Made by a program: the position numbers and the translations under genes
Source of the DNA: CAWJLS01 sp963843755
Lineage (GTDB): Bacteria > Acidobacteriota > Thermoanaerobaculia > Multivoradales > DATKCC01
Assembly: GCA_963843755.1 (NCBI GenBank)
Contig: CAWJLS010000003.1
Location: 232,230 to 296,229, forward strand
DNA length: 64,000 bases
Direction: 5' to 3'
Notes under the pieces: model-generated
What the model was told of the DNA's origin: nothing
The model's input: the letters and a program-made list of their open reading frames with translations, nothing else
The model's database searches: none
Shown: positions 8,678 through 16,590 of the stretch, one piece after another
How the letters are laid out: each line of letters begins with the position of its first letter
How positions within the stretch are numbered: the stretch's first letter is position 1

Positions 8678-9310
8678 ATGATGGACGCCGCCTCCTACAC
8701 CGCCCACGAACGCACCCGGGAGGGCGCGCCGTTCTCGATCCGGGCGATCCGGCCGGACGACAAGGAGCGCCTGCTCGAGAACTTCGGGCGGCTGAGCGAA
8801 CGCACGGTCTACTACCGGTTCATGGAGCCCAAGCACGAGCTCACCGCGGCCGACCTGCGCCACCTGACCGAGCCCGATTTCGACAGCCACGTGGCGCTGG
8901 TGGCGGTGGCCCCGGACGAGGAGGACGGGCACGAGCGGATCCTGGGCGTCGGCCGCTACTACACCGGCACGACCCCGTCCGGCGATCTGGTGGCCGAGGT
9001 CGCCTTCGCCGTCGACGACGCCTTCCAGGGGCAGGGGATCGGCACCCACCTCCTCCACCACCTGGGGACCGTCGCCATGGCGCGCGGCATCCGCCACTTC
9101 GAGGCGTTCGTCCACCCGGACAACCGGCGCATGCTGGAGGTCTTCCAGAACAGCGGCTACGGGGTCCGCGAGCAGGCCGACACCGACCTGGTGCACGTCC
9201 AGATGGATCTCGAGGAGAGCCCCGAGACCCGGCGCCGGACGGTCCAGGCCGACCGGCTTCAGCAGCCGAGGACCCGCGCGGCCTCCTCGAAGTCCTCCGG
9301 CCGGACGTAG
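8678..9310 (+). CDS. GNAT acetyltransferase, Pat-like
   Basis: The 210 residues form one GNAT domain of the type found in Pat protein-lysine acetyltransferases: IRAIRPDDKERLLENFGRL, SERTVYYRFMEP, ADLRHLTEPDFDSHVALVAV, then the acetyl-CoA loop DAFQGQGIGTHLLHHL and HPDNRRMLEVFQNSGY. There is no attached acyl-CoA synthetase or cyclic-nucleotide domain. A likely role is acetylating a protein lysine, for example of acyl-CoA synthetases, but the target is unknown. Two ATGs are adjacent (8678 and 8681); TACCCT 6 bases upstream suggests a leaderless message. The last 52 bases overlap the convergent ACT-protein gene. Confidence 0.82.
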   Translation: MMDAASYTAHERTREGAPFSIRAIRPDDKERLLENFGRLSERTVYYRFMEPKHELTAADLRHLTEPDFDSHVALVAVAPDEEDGHERILGVGRYYTGTTPSGDLVAEVAFAVDDAFQGQGIGTHLLHHLGTVAMARGIRHFEAFVHPDNRRMLEVFQNSGYGVREQADTDLVHVQMDLEESPETRRRTVQADRLQQPRTRAASSKSSGRT

Positions 9311-9672
9311 AGCACGCAGCCGTAGCCCCCGCGCCCGTCGGCCACGCCGGTCGAGGCGTAGACACCGACCTTCGCGTCGTAGAGCTTGCCGTGGATCTCC
9401 GCCAGGGCGCCCGGCTGGTCGTCGCCCTGGATCAGGAACGCCGGCGACGGCCCGGTGAGGACCAGGCCTTCGCGCTGCGCCGCCCGGAGCAGGGTCTCGC
9501 CGTTCTCCGGGAAGAGCGTCATCTGCACGGTCACCGGGCCGACCGGGACCGCGCTGAAAGCGAGGAGCTGGACACCGTGGCGGGCGAGCTCCGAAAGGAC
9601 GTGGTACCCCTCGCCCGGACGGTCGCGGACCGTGGCGTGGAAGTATTCGGCGCGACGGATCTTCTGGGCCAT
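9259..9672 (-). CDS. ACT-domain protein
   Basis: The 137 residues appear to hold two ACT-like modules. The first (about 7-60) contains RPGEGYHVLSELARHGVQLLAFSA. The second (about 76-137) contains IQGDDQPGALAEIHGKLYDAKVGVYA and ends near AARVLGC. ACT modules bind amino acids or related ligands; no catalytic domain is attached, so a sensing or regulatory role is likely. The ATG at 9672 has a strong AAGGAGG, and TAGAAT (9718-9723, minus) is a plausible -10. The 3' end overlaps the convergent GNAT gene by 52 bases. Confidence 0.75.
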   Translation of the reverse strand: MAQKIRRAEYFHATVRDRPGEGYHVLSELARHGVQLLAFSAVPVGPVTVQMTLFPENGETLLRAAQREGLVLTGPSPAFLIQGDDQPGALAEIHGKLYDAKVGVYASTGVADGRGGYGCVLYVRPEDFEEAARVLGC

Positions 9673-9772
9673 ACTGGAGCCTCCTTGGACAGGCGGTGAT
9701 CGCGGAGCGCTCCTCCGATTCTAGACCCACCGCCCCCGGGCCTCCCCGTCCGCCCGGGTGGCAGCGCCCATC

Positions 9773-11059
9773 TCACCCCCCGGCGGGAGTGTCCGACGCC
9801 TGTTCAGGACCCGACTCCGAGACCGGCTCCGAGACCGGTTCCGGAGCCTCCTTCGAGGCGCTCCCCGGTCCGAGGCACCAGGGCACGGCGAGCAGGAAGA
9901 GCACGAAGCGCTGGACCTCCGTGTCACCCCAGTTGTCCTCGAACAGACCGGCGATGCTGAAGGCGATCAGGGCCAGCACGACCCCGACCAGGATGTCGGC
10001 CTGGGGGCCGGCGAACCCGTCCTCGTCGAGGAAGCGGCGCCAGGCGGTCCGGCAGACCAGCAGCAGGAGGGCGACGAACACCGCCAGCTCCGGCAGACCG
10101 CACTCCGCCGCGAGCTGGATGAACGCGTTGTGGAGGTGCGGGATCTCGGCCCGGACCGCGGTCGACACCCGGTAGTGGGGGTACTCCTCCTCCACCAGGT
10201 CGGGTCCGAGACCGGTCAGCGGATGGTCGGCGATCATCGCCGCGCCGGCCTCCGCCATCGACAGGCGATCGATGTTCGACGGGTTCTGGAGATCGACGAT
10301 CGAGCAGACCCGGTCGAGCACCGGCCGGGGCGCCAGCAAAACGACGAGGACCGCCACCACCGGGTAGGCGAGCAGCCACCGGGGCGCCCGCACCACCACC
10401 AGGAAGGTCGCCGCCACCACCAGGCCGACCCAGGCGCTGCGGGTGTAGCTGCCGATCAGCGCCGCGTTGATGATCACCAGGGCGGCCCAGCGCCAGGAGC
10501 TCTTCCAGCCGCGAGCCCCCCAGCCGGTGGCGAGCTGGGCGATCAGCAGCAGGTCGGCGACCAGCAGGACGCCCGAGAAGGTCATGTAGTGGGAGAACGA
10601 GGCCCGGATGCGGTGGTCGAGCCCGCCGTAGCCGTTCAGGAACTGCCCCAGCCCGAGGGCCCCGGACCCGGTGGCGACCACGATCATGCCGTTGATCAGG
10701 CGCCGGACCTGGTGCTCGCCGCGCACCAGCACCAGGGCGATCGGCAGCGGCAGCAGGTTGAACGGCACCGACAGGGCGCGCAGGCTACGCTCGACGTCGA
10801 GCGACGACGCCAGGGAGATGGCGAACAGCCCCAGGTAGGCAGCCAGGACCAGCAGCAGGGGGCGGGCCCGGTGCCAGGTCTCGCGCCAGCGCCCCTTGCC
10901 GACCCACGGGCTGGCGAGGAAGGTGATGGCCAGCAGCGAGTTCGACAGGGCGATGCCGAAGACGGCCCAGAGCTGCGCCGCGTAGAGCCAGAACCCGGCG
11001 CGGTGGGAGACGGTCTCCTCGGTCACGGGGCGGGGTGTCTGCCTGGCGTGGGTGTTCAC
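9773..11059 (-). CDS. O-antigen ligase/polymerase family membrane protein (Wzy_C)
   Basis: Multi-pass inner-membrane protein of 428 residues with about ten hydrophobic segments. The large periplasmic loop between about 250 and 330 contains MIADHPLTGLGPDLVEE and HLHNAFIQLAAECGLPEL, the Wzy_C/WaaL signature (H-x-H-N-x-F and E-x-G). Such proteins polymerise repeat units or ligate them to a lipid or protein acceptor. The C-terminal tail is a low-complexity EPVSEPVSESGP run encoded by a 12-bp DNA repeat (9811-9841). Start GTG at 11059; an extended -10 (TGCTAGACT) lies about 100 bases upstream. Confidence 0.85.
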   Translation of the reverse strand: MNTHARQTPRPVTEETVSHRAGFWLYAAQLWAVFGIALSNSLLAITFLASPWVGKGRWRETWHRARPLLLVLAAYLGLFAISLASSLDVERSLRALSVPFNLLPLPIALVLVRGEHQVRRLINGMIVVATGSGALGLGQFLNGYGGLDHRIRASFSHYMTFSGVLLVADLLLIAQLATGWGARGWKSSWRWAALVIINAALIGSYTRSAWVGLVVAATFLVVVRAPRWLLAYPVVAVLVVLLAPRPVLDRVCSIVDLQNPSNIDRLSMAEAGAAMIADHPLTGLGPDLVEEEYPHYRVSTAVRAEIPHLHNAFIQLAAECGLPELAVFVALLLLVCRTAWRRFLDEDGFAGPQADILVGVVLALIAFSIAGLFEDNWGDTEVQRFVLFLLAVPWCLGPGSASKEAPEPVSEPVSESGPEQASDTPAGG

Positions 11060-11162
11060 TGGCGGCGAAGCGGCGGAGCGGCAGTGGGGCTGCGAGTCTG
11101 AACAGATGGGCGCCGTGTCCGCGCCGCGCGTGGCCGGTGGTCCGCCCCTCCGAGCGGCGGCA

Positions 11163-11171
11163 AGTCTAGCA
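11163..11171 (-). promoter_or_regulatory. Extended -10 box TGCTAGACT upstream of the O-antigen ligase gene
   Basis: On the minus strand TGCTAGACT lies immediately beyond the 3' end of the metallo-hydrolase gene and about 104 bases before the GTG at 11059, giving the ligase its own promoter with a sizeable leader. Confidence 0.45.
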
Positions 11172-11174
11172 GAG

Positions 11175-11969
11175 CTACCCGCCGGACCGGGCCCCCTCGT
11201 CGGGGACCTCGTAGACCGTCCCCTCGACCGGCAGAACGACCTCCGCCGTGGTGCCGCGGGCGAGCTCCGCGGCGAGCGCCTCCAGGTCCTCGGTGGTGTG
11301 CTGGGGGTTGTGGTGAATCGGCATCAGCCGGCGCACCCCCGCCCTGTCCGCCAGGTGGGCGACCGCCTCGGCCGTCGAATGGCCGTGGGCCGCCTGCCCG
11401 TCGCCCCCCTTCCAGACCTCGTGGAGGAGCAGGTCGGTGCCGGCGGCGAGCTCCACCGTCGACGGGTCGGGCACCGTGTCGGTGACATAGGCCAGGGCGT
11501 CCCCGAGCCGGATGCCGATCGATCCTCCGGGGTGTTCCTGGGGCCGTACGCGCACCGTCAGGCCGTCGAGGTCGAAGCTGTCGCCGGCGATCCGCTCCAC
11601 CTCGACCCGCATCGGCAGCTCGGGTAGGGAGACCGGGAAGAGCGGCGGCTGGATCAGCCGGCAGAGCGCCTCCGCCGGGTCGGCGTCGACCAGGGGCCGC
11701 GCCGGCGCCCAGATCCGTACCGGCTTGTCCGGCCAGACCCCCGGCAGGTAGGAGACACCGACCACGTGGTCCAGGTGGTAGTGGCTGAGCACCAGGTCGA
11801 GGGCCGCCACGCCGTCGAGCAGCGTACGCACCGCCGGCTCCAGGAGCCTGGCGACGCCGGTGCCGGCGTCGAGCAGGATGGCCCGGTCGCCCGCGCGCAC
11901 CAGGAAGCACATGGTCTGGCGCCCGTGGGTCGGGATGTAGCCGTTGGTGCCGAGGGGGACGAGGCGCAT
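11175..11969 (-). CDS. Metallo-beta-lactamase-fold hydrolase (RNase Z-like subgroup)
   Basis: The 264 residues have the MBL metal motifs: SHYHLDHVVG (HxHxDH, about residues 62-71), a middle metal region with DTVPDP, and the late HEVW and PIHHNPQHT histidines. The early strand ILLDAGTGVARLLEP is typical. The active site can bind two metals; the substrate is unknown. The RNase Z-like layout suggests phosphodiester or lactone hydrolysis but does not prove it. ATG at 11969 with CGGAGA upstream; TAGACT at 12017-12022 serves as the -10. Confidence 0.8.
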   Translation of the reverse strand: MRLVPLGTNGYIPTHGRQTMCFLVRAGDRAILLDAGTGVARLLEPAVRTLLDGVAALDLVLSHYHLDHVVGVSYLPGVWPDKPVRIWAPARPLVDADPAEALCRLIQPPLFPVSLPELPMRVEVERIAGDSFDLDGLTVRVRPQEHPGGSIGIRLGDALAYVTDTVPDPSTVELAAGTDLLLHEVWKGGDGQAAHGHSTAEAVAHLADRAGVRRLMPIHHNPQHTTEDLEALAAELARGTTAEVVLPVEGTVYEVPDEGARSGG

Positions 11970-12016
11970 GCGCTGATCTCCGCGGGTCGCTGGCTGGATG
12001 GGATCGACTCCATCCG

Positions 12017-12093
12017 AGTCTAGCGTAGCGCGGCCCCAGCGGGGATCGGTCTGGGGATTCGTGCGGGGCTCGGAACGGAGCTTCGGGTAGACT
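12017..12093. promoter_or_regulatory. Divergent promoter pair with identical TAGACT -10 boxes
   Basis: TAGACT at 12017-12022 on the minus strand faces the metallo-hydrolase. TAGACT at 12088-12093 on the plus strand faces the SDR gene. The SDR also has CCGGAGGAC as ribosome binding site between 12102 and 12111. Confidence 0.45.
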
Positions 12094-12117
12094 CCGGTCG
12101 CTCCGGAGGACGACAGG

Positions 12118-12852
12118 TTGAGCCCACTCGACGGACAGACGGCCCTGATCACCGGGGCGAGCGGCGGAATCGGCGGCGCGGTCGCCGAAGCGCTCGCCGC
12201 GGCCGGCGTGCGCGTGGTGCTCTCCGGGCGGAGCCGGCGGCGGCTGGACGAGACGGCGGACCGGGTCCGCGCGGCCGGGTCGGAGGCGCTGGTGGTAGCG
12301 GCGGACCTCGCCGAGGCGGAGGACGCCGTGGACCGCCTGGTCCGGGACGCGCGCGCCTTCGGCGACGGAGCGGTGGCGATCCTGGTCCACGCCCTCGGCA
12401 CCTACGCCGCCGGACCGATCGCCGCGACCCCGGCGGGCGAGCTCGAGCGACAGCTCCGGGTGAACGTCACCCTCCCCTACCGGCTCACCCGCCGGCTGCT
12501 GCCCTCCCTGGTCGAGCACCGGGGCCAGGTCGTCTTCGTCAGCTCGAGCGCGGCGCTCCACCCCCGCGGCACGGTCGGCCCGTACGCCGCGTCCAAGGCG
12601 GCTCTCACCGCCCTCGCCACGGCGCTCCGCGACGAGGTCAACCCGGACGGAGTGCGGGTGCTGACGGTCTACCCGGGGCGGACGGCGAGCGCCATGCAGG
12701 AGCAGGCGCACGCGCTCGAAGGCAAGCCCTACGATCCCGGCCGGCTGCTCCAGCCGGCGGCGGTGGCGCGGTCGATCGTCCAGGCGCTGGAGCTACCGCG
12801 GACGGCCGAGGTGACGGACCTGCACATCCGGCCGGCCTACCCGCCGCCTTGA
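12118..12852 (+). CDS. Short-chain dehydrogenase/reductase (SDR)
   Basis: NAD(P)-dependent oxidoreductase of 244 residues. The cofactor motif is TGASGGIGGA (residues 14-23), followed by the Arg-rich SGRSRRR segment that favours NADPH. The catalytic part has SSSAALHPRGTVGPYAASKAAL, giving the Ser and the Tyr-x-x-x-Lys of the active site. The usual NAG motif is replaced by HALGTYA. The TTG at 12118 is supported by CGGAGGA 9 bases upstream and by the N-terminus LDGQTALITGASGG. The substrate is unknown. Confidence 0.88.
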   Translation: MSPLDGQTALITGASGGIGGAVAEALAAAGVRVVLSGRSRRRLDETADRVRAAGSEALVVAADLAEAEDAVDRLVRDARAFGDGAVAILVHALGTYAAGPIAATPAGELERQLRVNVTLPYRLTRRLLPSLVEHRGQVVFVSSSAALHPRGTVGPYAASKAALTALATALRDEVNPDGVRVLTVYPGRTASAMQEQAHALEGKPYDPGRLLQPAAVARSIVQALELPRTAEVTDLHIRPAYPPP

Positions 12853-12855
12853 ACC

Positions 12856-12882
12856 GGATCCCCCCCAATCCCTCGATCCCTT
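12856..12882 (+). repeat. Intergenic GC-rich repeat, copy B (short)
   Basis: GGATCCCCCCCAATCCCTCG and the following bases match the left half of copy A about 117 bases downstream. It lacks the hairpin half. It begins right after the SDR stop. Confidence 0.5.
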
Positions 12883-12972
12883 CGGGCACGCGCCGGAACC
12901 GGGCTCGGAGACCCGGCAGGTTCCTCGCGCAGCAGAGGTTCGCCGGGCCGCGATCGACCTGGATGATCCACT

Positions 12973-13035
12973 GGATCTCCCCCCAATCCCTCGATCCCTT
13001 TCCCGCCCTCCGGGGGGAAAGGGACGCCCCCTCCC
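12973..13035 (+). repeat. Intergenic GC-rich hairpin repeat, copy A (full)
   Basis: Begins GGATCTCCCCCCAATCCC, continues TCGATCCCTTTCCC and forms a perfect 9-bp stem CCCTTTCCC/GGGAAAGGG with a loop of about 10, then ends GACGCCCCCTCCC. It lies between two convergent genes. Related copies are at 964-1060, 12856-12882, 38288-38337, 46926-46989 and probably 42634-42686. Confidence 0.6.
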
Positions 13036-13038
13036 AGG

Positions 13039-13605
13039 CTACGGAGTCGCGAGCTTCTTGGGTTCCTTGGGTTCCTTGGGTTCTCGGGGGATGATCTGCA
13101 CCCCGGCGGCGCTGAGCACCCGGCTGCCGTCCGGCACGTCGTCGGTGACGATCGCGTTCGGCCCGACCACCACGTCGTCGCCCACGGTCACGCCGCCGAC
13201 GATCTTGGCGCCGGCGCCGAGGAACGCCCGGTCGCCGATCACCGGCATGGTGTCGACCCGGCTCGGCGACAGCGACCCGACGGTCACGCCGTGAAGGACC
13301 AGCGCGTCCTCGCCGATGCGGGCGGCGCCGCCGATCACCAGGCCGGTGCCGTGGCTGATCAGGAGCCCCGGACCGATCTCGGCCGTCGGGTTGATGTCGA
13401 CCCCGGTCAGCAGCAGGTTGAGCCGGGCGACCGCCGGGCCGAGGACCGGGACCCCGTGGGCCTTGAACCAGCGGGCGATCCGGTAGAGGACGACCGCCTG
13501 GAGCCCGTTGTTCAGCAGCAGCCCTTCGACCACCGCGCGCGCCCGCTTGCCGTCATAGGTGAGCCGGGCCACACGGTCGAGGTCCCGCCGGAAGTTAGCG
13601 AGCAT
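13039..13605 (-). CDS. Serine acetyltransferase-like hexapeptide acetyltransferase
   Basis: The 188 residues end in a left-handed beta-helix of hexapeptide repeats (INPTAEIGPGLLISHGTGLVIG, GEDALVLHGVTVG, IGDRAFLGAGAKIVGGVTVG, VVVGPNAIV). The catalytic histidine of the CysE type lies in ISHGTGLVIG. In a glycan locus directly behind a GT2 it more likely O-acetylates a sugar than makes O-acetylserine. The C-terminus is a REPKEPKEPKK tail from three 9-bp repeats (13053-13085). ATG at 13605 overlaps the end of the upstream GT2 gene by 11 bases; the longer open frame was not used. Confidence 0.8.
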   Translation of the reverse strand: MLANFRRDLDRVARLTYDGKRARAVVEGLLLNNGLQAVVLYRIARWFKAHGVPVLGPAVARLNLLLTGVDINPTAEIGPGLLISHGTGLVIGGAARIGEDALVLHGVTVGSLSPSRVDTMPVIGDRAFLGAGAKIVGGVTVGDDVVVGPNAIVTDDVPDGSRVLSAAGVQIIPREPKEPKEPKKLATP

Positions 13606-14677
13606 CCGGCGCCTCCTCTGGTCCGGCTTCTGACCCGGCCGCTGCCTCGGCTTCTGGACCGGCAAGGGGCATGGGCGGCGGCTCGGTCAGCCGGGTGTGG
13701 AAGAAGCCGTCCAGGAAGCCACGGATCTTCCCTCGCACCGCCGTCACGTTGCCCCGTGGCAGCTCGCGGACGAACGCCACCGGCAGGGAGGCGAGGATCA
13801 TCGCCACCGCCCCGAGCCACTGGAACGGCCCGGCGTAGCGGCGGATGAAGACCGCCGTCGAGCGCGCCGTGTGGTAGGTCCGGGACTCCTTGTAGCCGCC
13901 CGCGGTCACCGACACCATGTGCCAGAGCCTGGCCCGGTGGGCGAACCAGCAGCGCCAGCCGGCCCGGCGCGCCCGCATGCAGAAGTCGGCGTCCTCGAAC
14001 GACAGGTGGAAGAGCGGGTCCCAGAGCCCGATCTGCTCGAACACCGCCCGCTTGACGAGCTGGGCGCAGCCGTTGACGTAGCCGATCTCCTCGTCCCGGT
14101 CGTACTGGCCCCGGTCGAGCTCGCCGATCCCCCGCTCCTTGGTCGCCGCCTCGCGGAAGGTCATCCGCCCGCCGGCCGACCAGATCCGCTCCCGGTCCCA
14201 GTAGTAGTAGGACTTCGGACCCACGATGCCGATCTCCGGAGCGGACTCGGCCAGGCGCACCATCTCGGTCAGGAGGTCCCGCGCCACCTCGATGTCGTTG
14301 TTGAGGATCAGGACGTAGTCGTAGCTCCGGTGCAGGGCGTAGCGCAGCCCCAGGTTGGCGCCGCCGGCCGGCCCCAGGTTGTCCTCCGTGCGCACCTGGA
14401 CGACGTCGGGAAACCGCTCGGCGATCGCCTCGTACGACCCGTCGCTCGACCCGTTGTCGACCACGATCAGGTCGTAGGCCGGGTACTCCATGCTTGTCAG
14501 GCTGCCGAGGGCTTCGAGCGTCACCTCGCGCCCGTTGTAGTTGAGCACCACGCAGGCGACCGACGGCGCCGGCTCCGCCGCTCCGGGAGCCGTGCCCGCG
14601 GTGACGGACGCGGTGGCACCCAATGTCGCTCGATCGGGTGTCGCTCGATCCGGTGTCGTCGTCCCCGCCCCAGTCAT
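13595..14677 (-). CDS. Family 2 glycosyltransferase, rhamnosyltransferase-like
   Basis: The 360 residues carry GT2 motifs CVVLNYNGREVTLEAL, LIVVDNGSSDGSYEAI, NLGPAGGANLGLRYAL, LILNNDIEVARDLL, and a late region VNGCAQLVKRAVFEQIG with LSFEDADFCMRARRAGW (the ED general base). This WcaA/WbbL-type domain usually transfers rhamnose or a related sugar to a lipid-linked glycan on the cytoplasmic face. A hydrophobic segment near 290-310 may anchor it. The N-terminus has a TPDRATPDRAT duplication (14630-14660) and the first 35 residues are low-complexity, so the true start may lie later. Confidence 0.85.
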   Translation of the reverse strand: MTGAGTTTPDRATPDRATLGATASVTAGTAPGAAEPAPSVACVVLNYNGREVTLEALGSLTSMEYPAYDLIVVDNGSSDGSYEAIAERFPDVVQVRTEDNLGPAGGANLGLRYALHRSYDYVLILNNDIEVARDLLTEMVRLAESAPEIGIVGPKSYYYWDRERIWSAGGRMTFREAATKERGIGELDRGQYDRDEEIGYVNGCAQLVKRAVFEQIGLWDPLFHLSFEDADFCMRARRAGWRCWFAHRARLWHMVSVTAGGYKESRTYHTARSTAVFIRRYAGPFQWLGAVAMILASLPVAFVRELPRGNVTAVRGKIRGFLDGFFHTRLTEPPPMPLAGPEAEAAAGSEAGPEEAPDAR

Positions 14678-14729
14678 CCAGTCATCCCGTCATCCGGTCG
14701 TCCGCTCGCGGCTCCCGTCGCGAGGTTCG

Positions 14730-16589
14730 TCAAAGGTTGCGTTCGGCCCAACGATAGAACACGAGCACGCGCCACAAGGCGGTCGAGGCGTCGACCCTCC
14801 CCGCCCGGTGGGCGCCGAGCCGGCGCCGGGCCTCGCCCCGGTCGAGGAAGTCCCAGGCCGGGCTGGCGGCGTCCGCCACCGCCTCCTCGGCGAGCGGCGC
14901 CAGGGGGCCGCGGAGCCAGGCGCGGAGCGGCGGCGTGAACCCCTGCTTGGGCCGGTCGAGCACCTCCCGCGGCACGTAGCGGGCGGCGAGGCGGCGGAGC
15001 AGGATCTTCTGGCTGCGCCGCCCCACCTGGCGCTCGGCCGGCATGCGGGCGGCCAGCGCCATCACCTCCTGGTCGAGCAGCGGGCAGCGCACCTCCAGCG
15101 AGTGGTGCATCGACGCCCGGTCGACCTTGACCAGGATCTGGTCCGGCAGGTAGGTCTCGAGGTCCATCACCTGGCAGCGCTGGAGAAAGCTCAGGGTGAC
15201 GCCGCGCCGGAACGCCTCGGCCGCGGGGGTTTCGCCGGCCGGGCCGAGCGCGCCGCGGATCTCCGGCGCCAGCAGGGTGTCGTAGACCCGGGAGAAGCCC
15301 AGGGCGTGGTGGTAGAGATCGAACCCCCGGTAGGAGACCCGGTCGAGGCCGCGGCCGACGAACGAGTCGAGCGGCAGGAGCCGGGAGGCGCCGCGGGCGA
15401 GCGCCCGGCCGACCGGGGTGATCCAGCCGGCGAGATGCTGGAGGGTCGAGGACTCCAGGTGGCGGGTGTAGCCCATGAACAGCTCGTCGCCGCCGTCGCC
15501 GGAGAGCGCCACCGTGACGTGCCGCCGGGTCTCCCGGCAGACGTAGTAGGTGGGGATGATCGACGGGTCGGCGAACGGCTCGTCGTGGAGCGCCACCAGC
15601 TCCGGCAGGATCGCCGCCGCGTCGGGCGTGACGATCTCGGCCTGGTGGTCGGTCCCCAGGTGGGCGGCGACGGCCCGGGCGTGCTCGGTCTCGTCCCAGC
15701 GCGCCTCGTCGAAGCCGATGCTGAAGGTGCGCACCTTCCCCGGCGAATGGCGGACCATGTAGGCGACAATCAGGCTCGAGTCGACGCCGCCCGAGAGGAA
15801 CGCCCCGAGCGGAACGTCGGAGATCATGCGCAGCCGGACCGCCTCGTCCAGGGTCTGGTCGAGCTCCTCGAGCCACTCCTCCTCGTCGATCGTCTCCTCC
15901 GGCGCCGGCCGGTAGCGCCAGTAGCGGGCGATGGCCGGCTCCGCCGCCTCACCGGTGTCCAGCGTCAGCGTGTGGCCGGGCAGGAGCGCCTGGACCCCCC
16001 GGTAGATGGTCCGCGTGCCGACGGTGTTGCCGTAGACCGTGTACTCCCCCACCGCCCGCGGGTCGAGCTCGCGTCCGACGTCCGGGTGGGCGAGCAGCGC
16101 CTTGATCTCCGAGCCGAAGACGAAGCCGCCGGCGGTCCGAGCCCAGAACAGCGGCTTCTTGCCGACCCGGTCCCGGGCCAGGAACAGGCGCTCGGCGGTC
16201 AGGTCGTAGAGGGCGAAGGCGAACATGCCCCGCAGCCGGTGGACCATCTCCGGCCCCCACTCCTCCCAACCGTGGAGGAGGACTTCGGTGTCCGAGCGGG
16301 TGGCGAACCGGTGGCCGGCGGCCTCGAGCTCCGGGCGCAGCTCCTGGAAGTTGTAGATCTCGCCGTTGAAGATCACCGCCACCGAGCGGTCCTCGTTGAA
16401 CAGCGGCTGGTCGGCCGCCGAGGAGGTGTCGATGATGGTCAGGCGCCGGTGGCCGAGGCCGACGTTGGCGTGGACCCAGACGCCGTCGGCGTCCGGTCCG
16501 CGGTGGCGGAGGGTGTCGGCCATGCGGCGCACCAGGTCGCGGTCCGGCCGGCGGCCGGGGGGCGTCACCAGCCCGACGATGCCGCACAT
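14730..16589 (-). CDS. asnB: Asparagine synthase (glutamine-hydrolysing), glycan-cluster amidotransferase type
   Basis: The 619 residues begin MCGIVGLV with the catalytic Cys2 of the class II glutaminase, followed by RHRGPDADG, GHRRLTIID and FNGEIYNFQELR. The synthetase half has the PP-loop LSGGVDSSLIVAYM (about 265-278), ALSGDGGDELFMGYTRH, and KVDRASMHHSLEVRCPLLD. Biochemically it could make asparagine, but AsnB paralogues between glycosyltransferases often amidate uronic acid residues of the glycan. It follows the GT4 gene on the same strand with no gap, which supports the second role. ATG at 16589. Confidence 0.92.
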   Translation of the reverse strand: MCGIVGLVTPPGRRPDRDLVRRMADTLRHRGPDADGVWVHANVGLGHRRLTIIDTSSAADQPLFNEDRSVAVIFNGEIYNFQELRPELEAAGHRFATRSDTEVLLHGWEEWGPEMVHRLRGMFAFALYDLTAERLFLARDRVGKKPLFWARTAGGFVFGSEIKALLAHPDVGRELDPRAVGEYTVYGNTVGTRTIYRGVQALLPGHTLTLDTGEAAEPAIARYWRYRPAPEETIDEEEWLEELDQTLDEAVRLRMISDVPLGAFLSGGVDSSLIVAYMVRHSPGKVRTFSIGFDEARWDETEHARAVAAHLGTDHQAEIVTPDAAAILPELVALHDEPFADPSIIPTYYVCRETRRHVTVALSGDGGDELFMGYTRHLESSTLQHLAGWITPVGRALARGASRLLPLDSFVGRGLDRVSYRGFDLYHHALGFSRVYDTLLAPEIRGALGPAGETPAAEAFRRGVTLSFLQRCQVMDLETYLPDQILVKVDRASMHHSLEVRCPLLDQEVMALAARMPAERQVGRRSQKILLRRLAARYVPREVLDRPKQGFTPPLRAWLRGPLAPLAEEAVADAASPAWDFLDRGEARRRLGAHRAGRVDASTALWRVLVFYRWAERNL

Positions 16590-16590
16590 C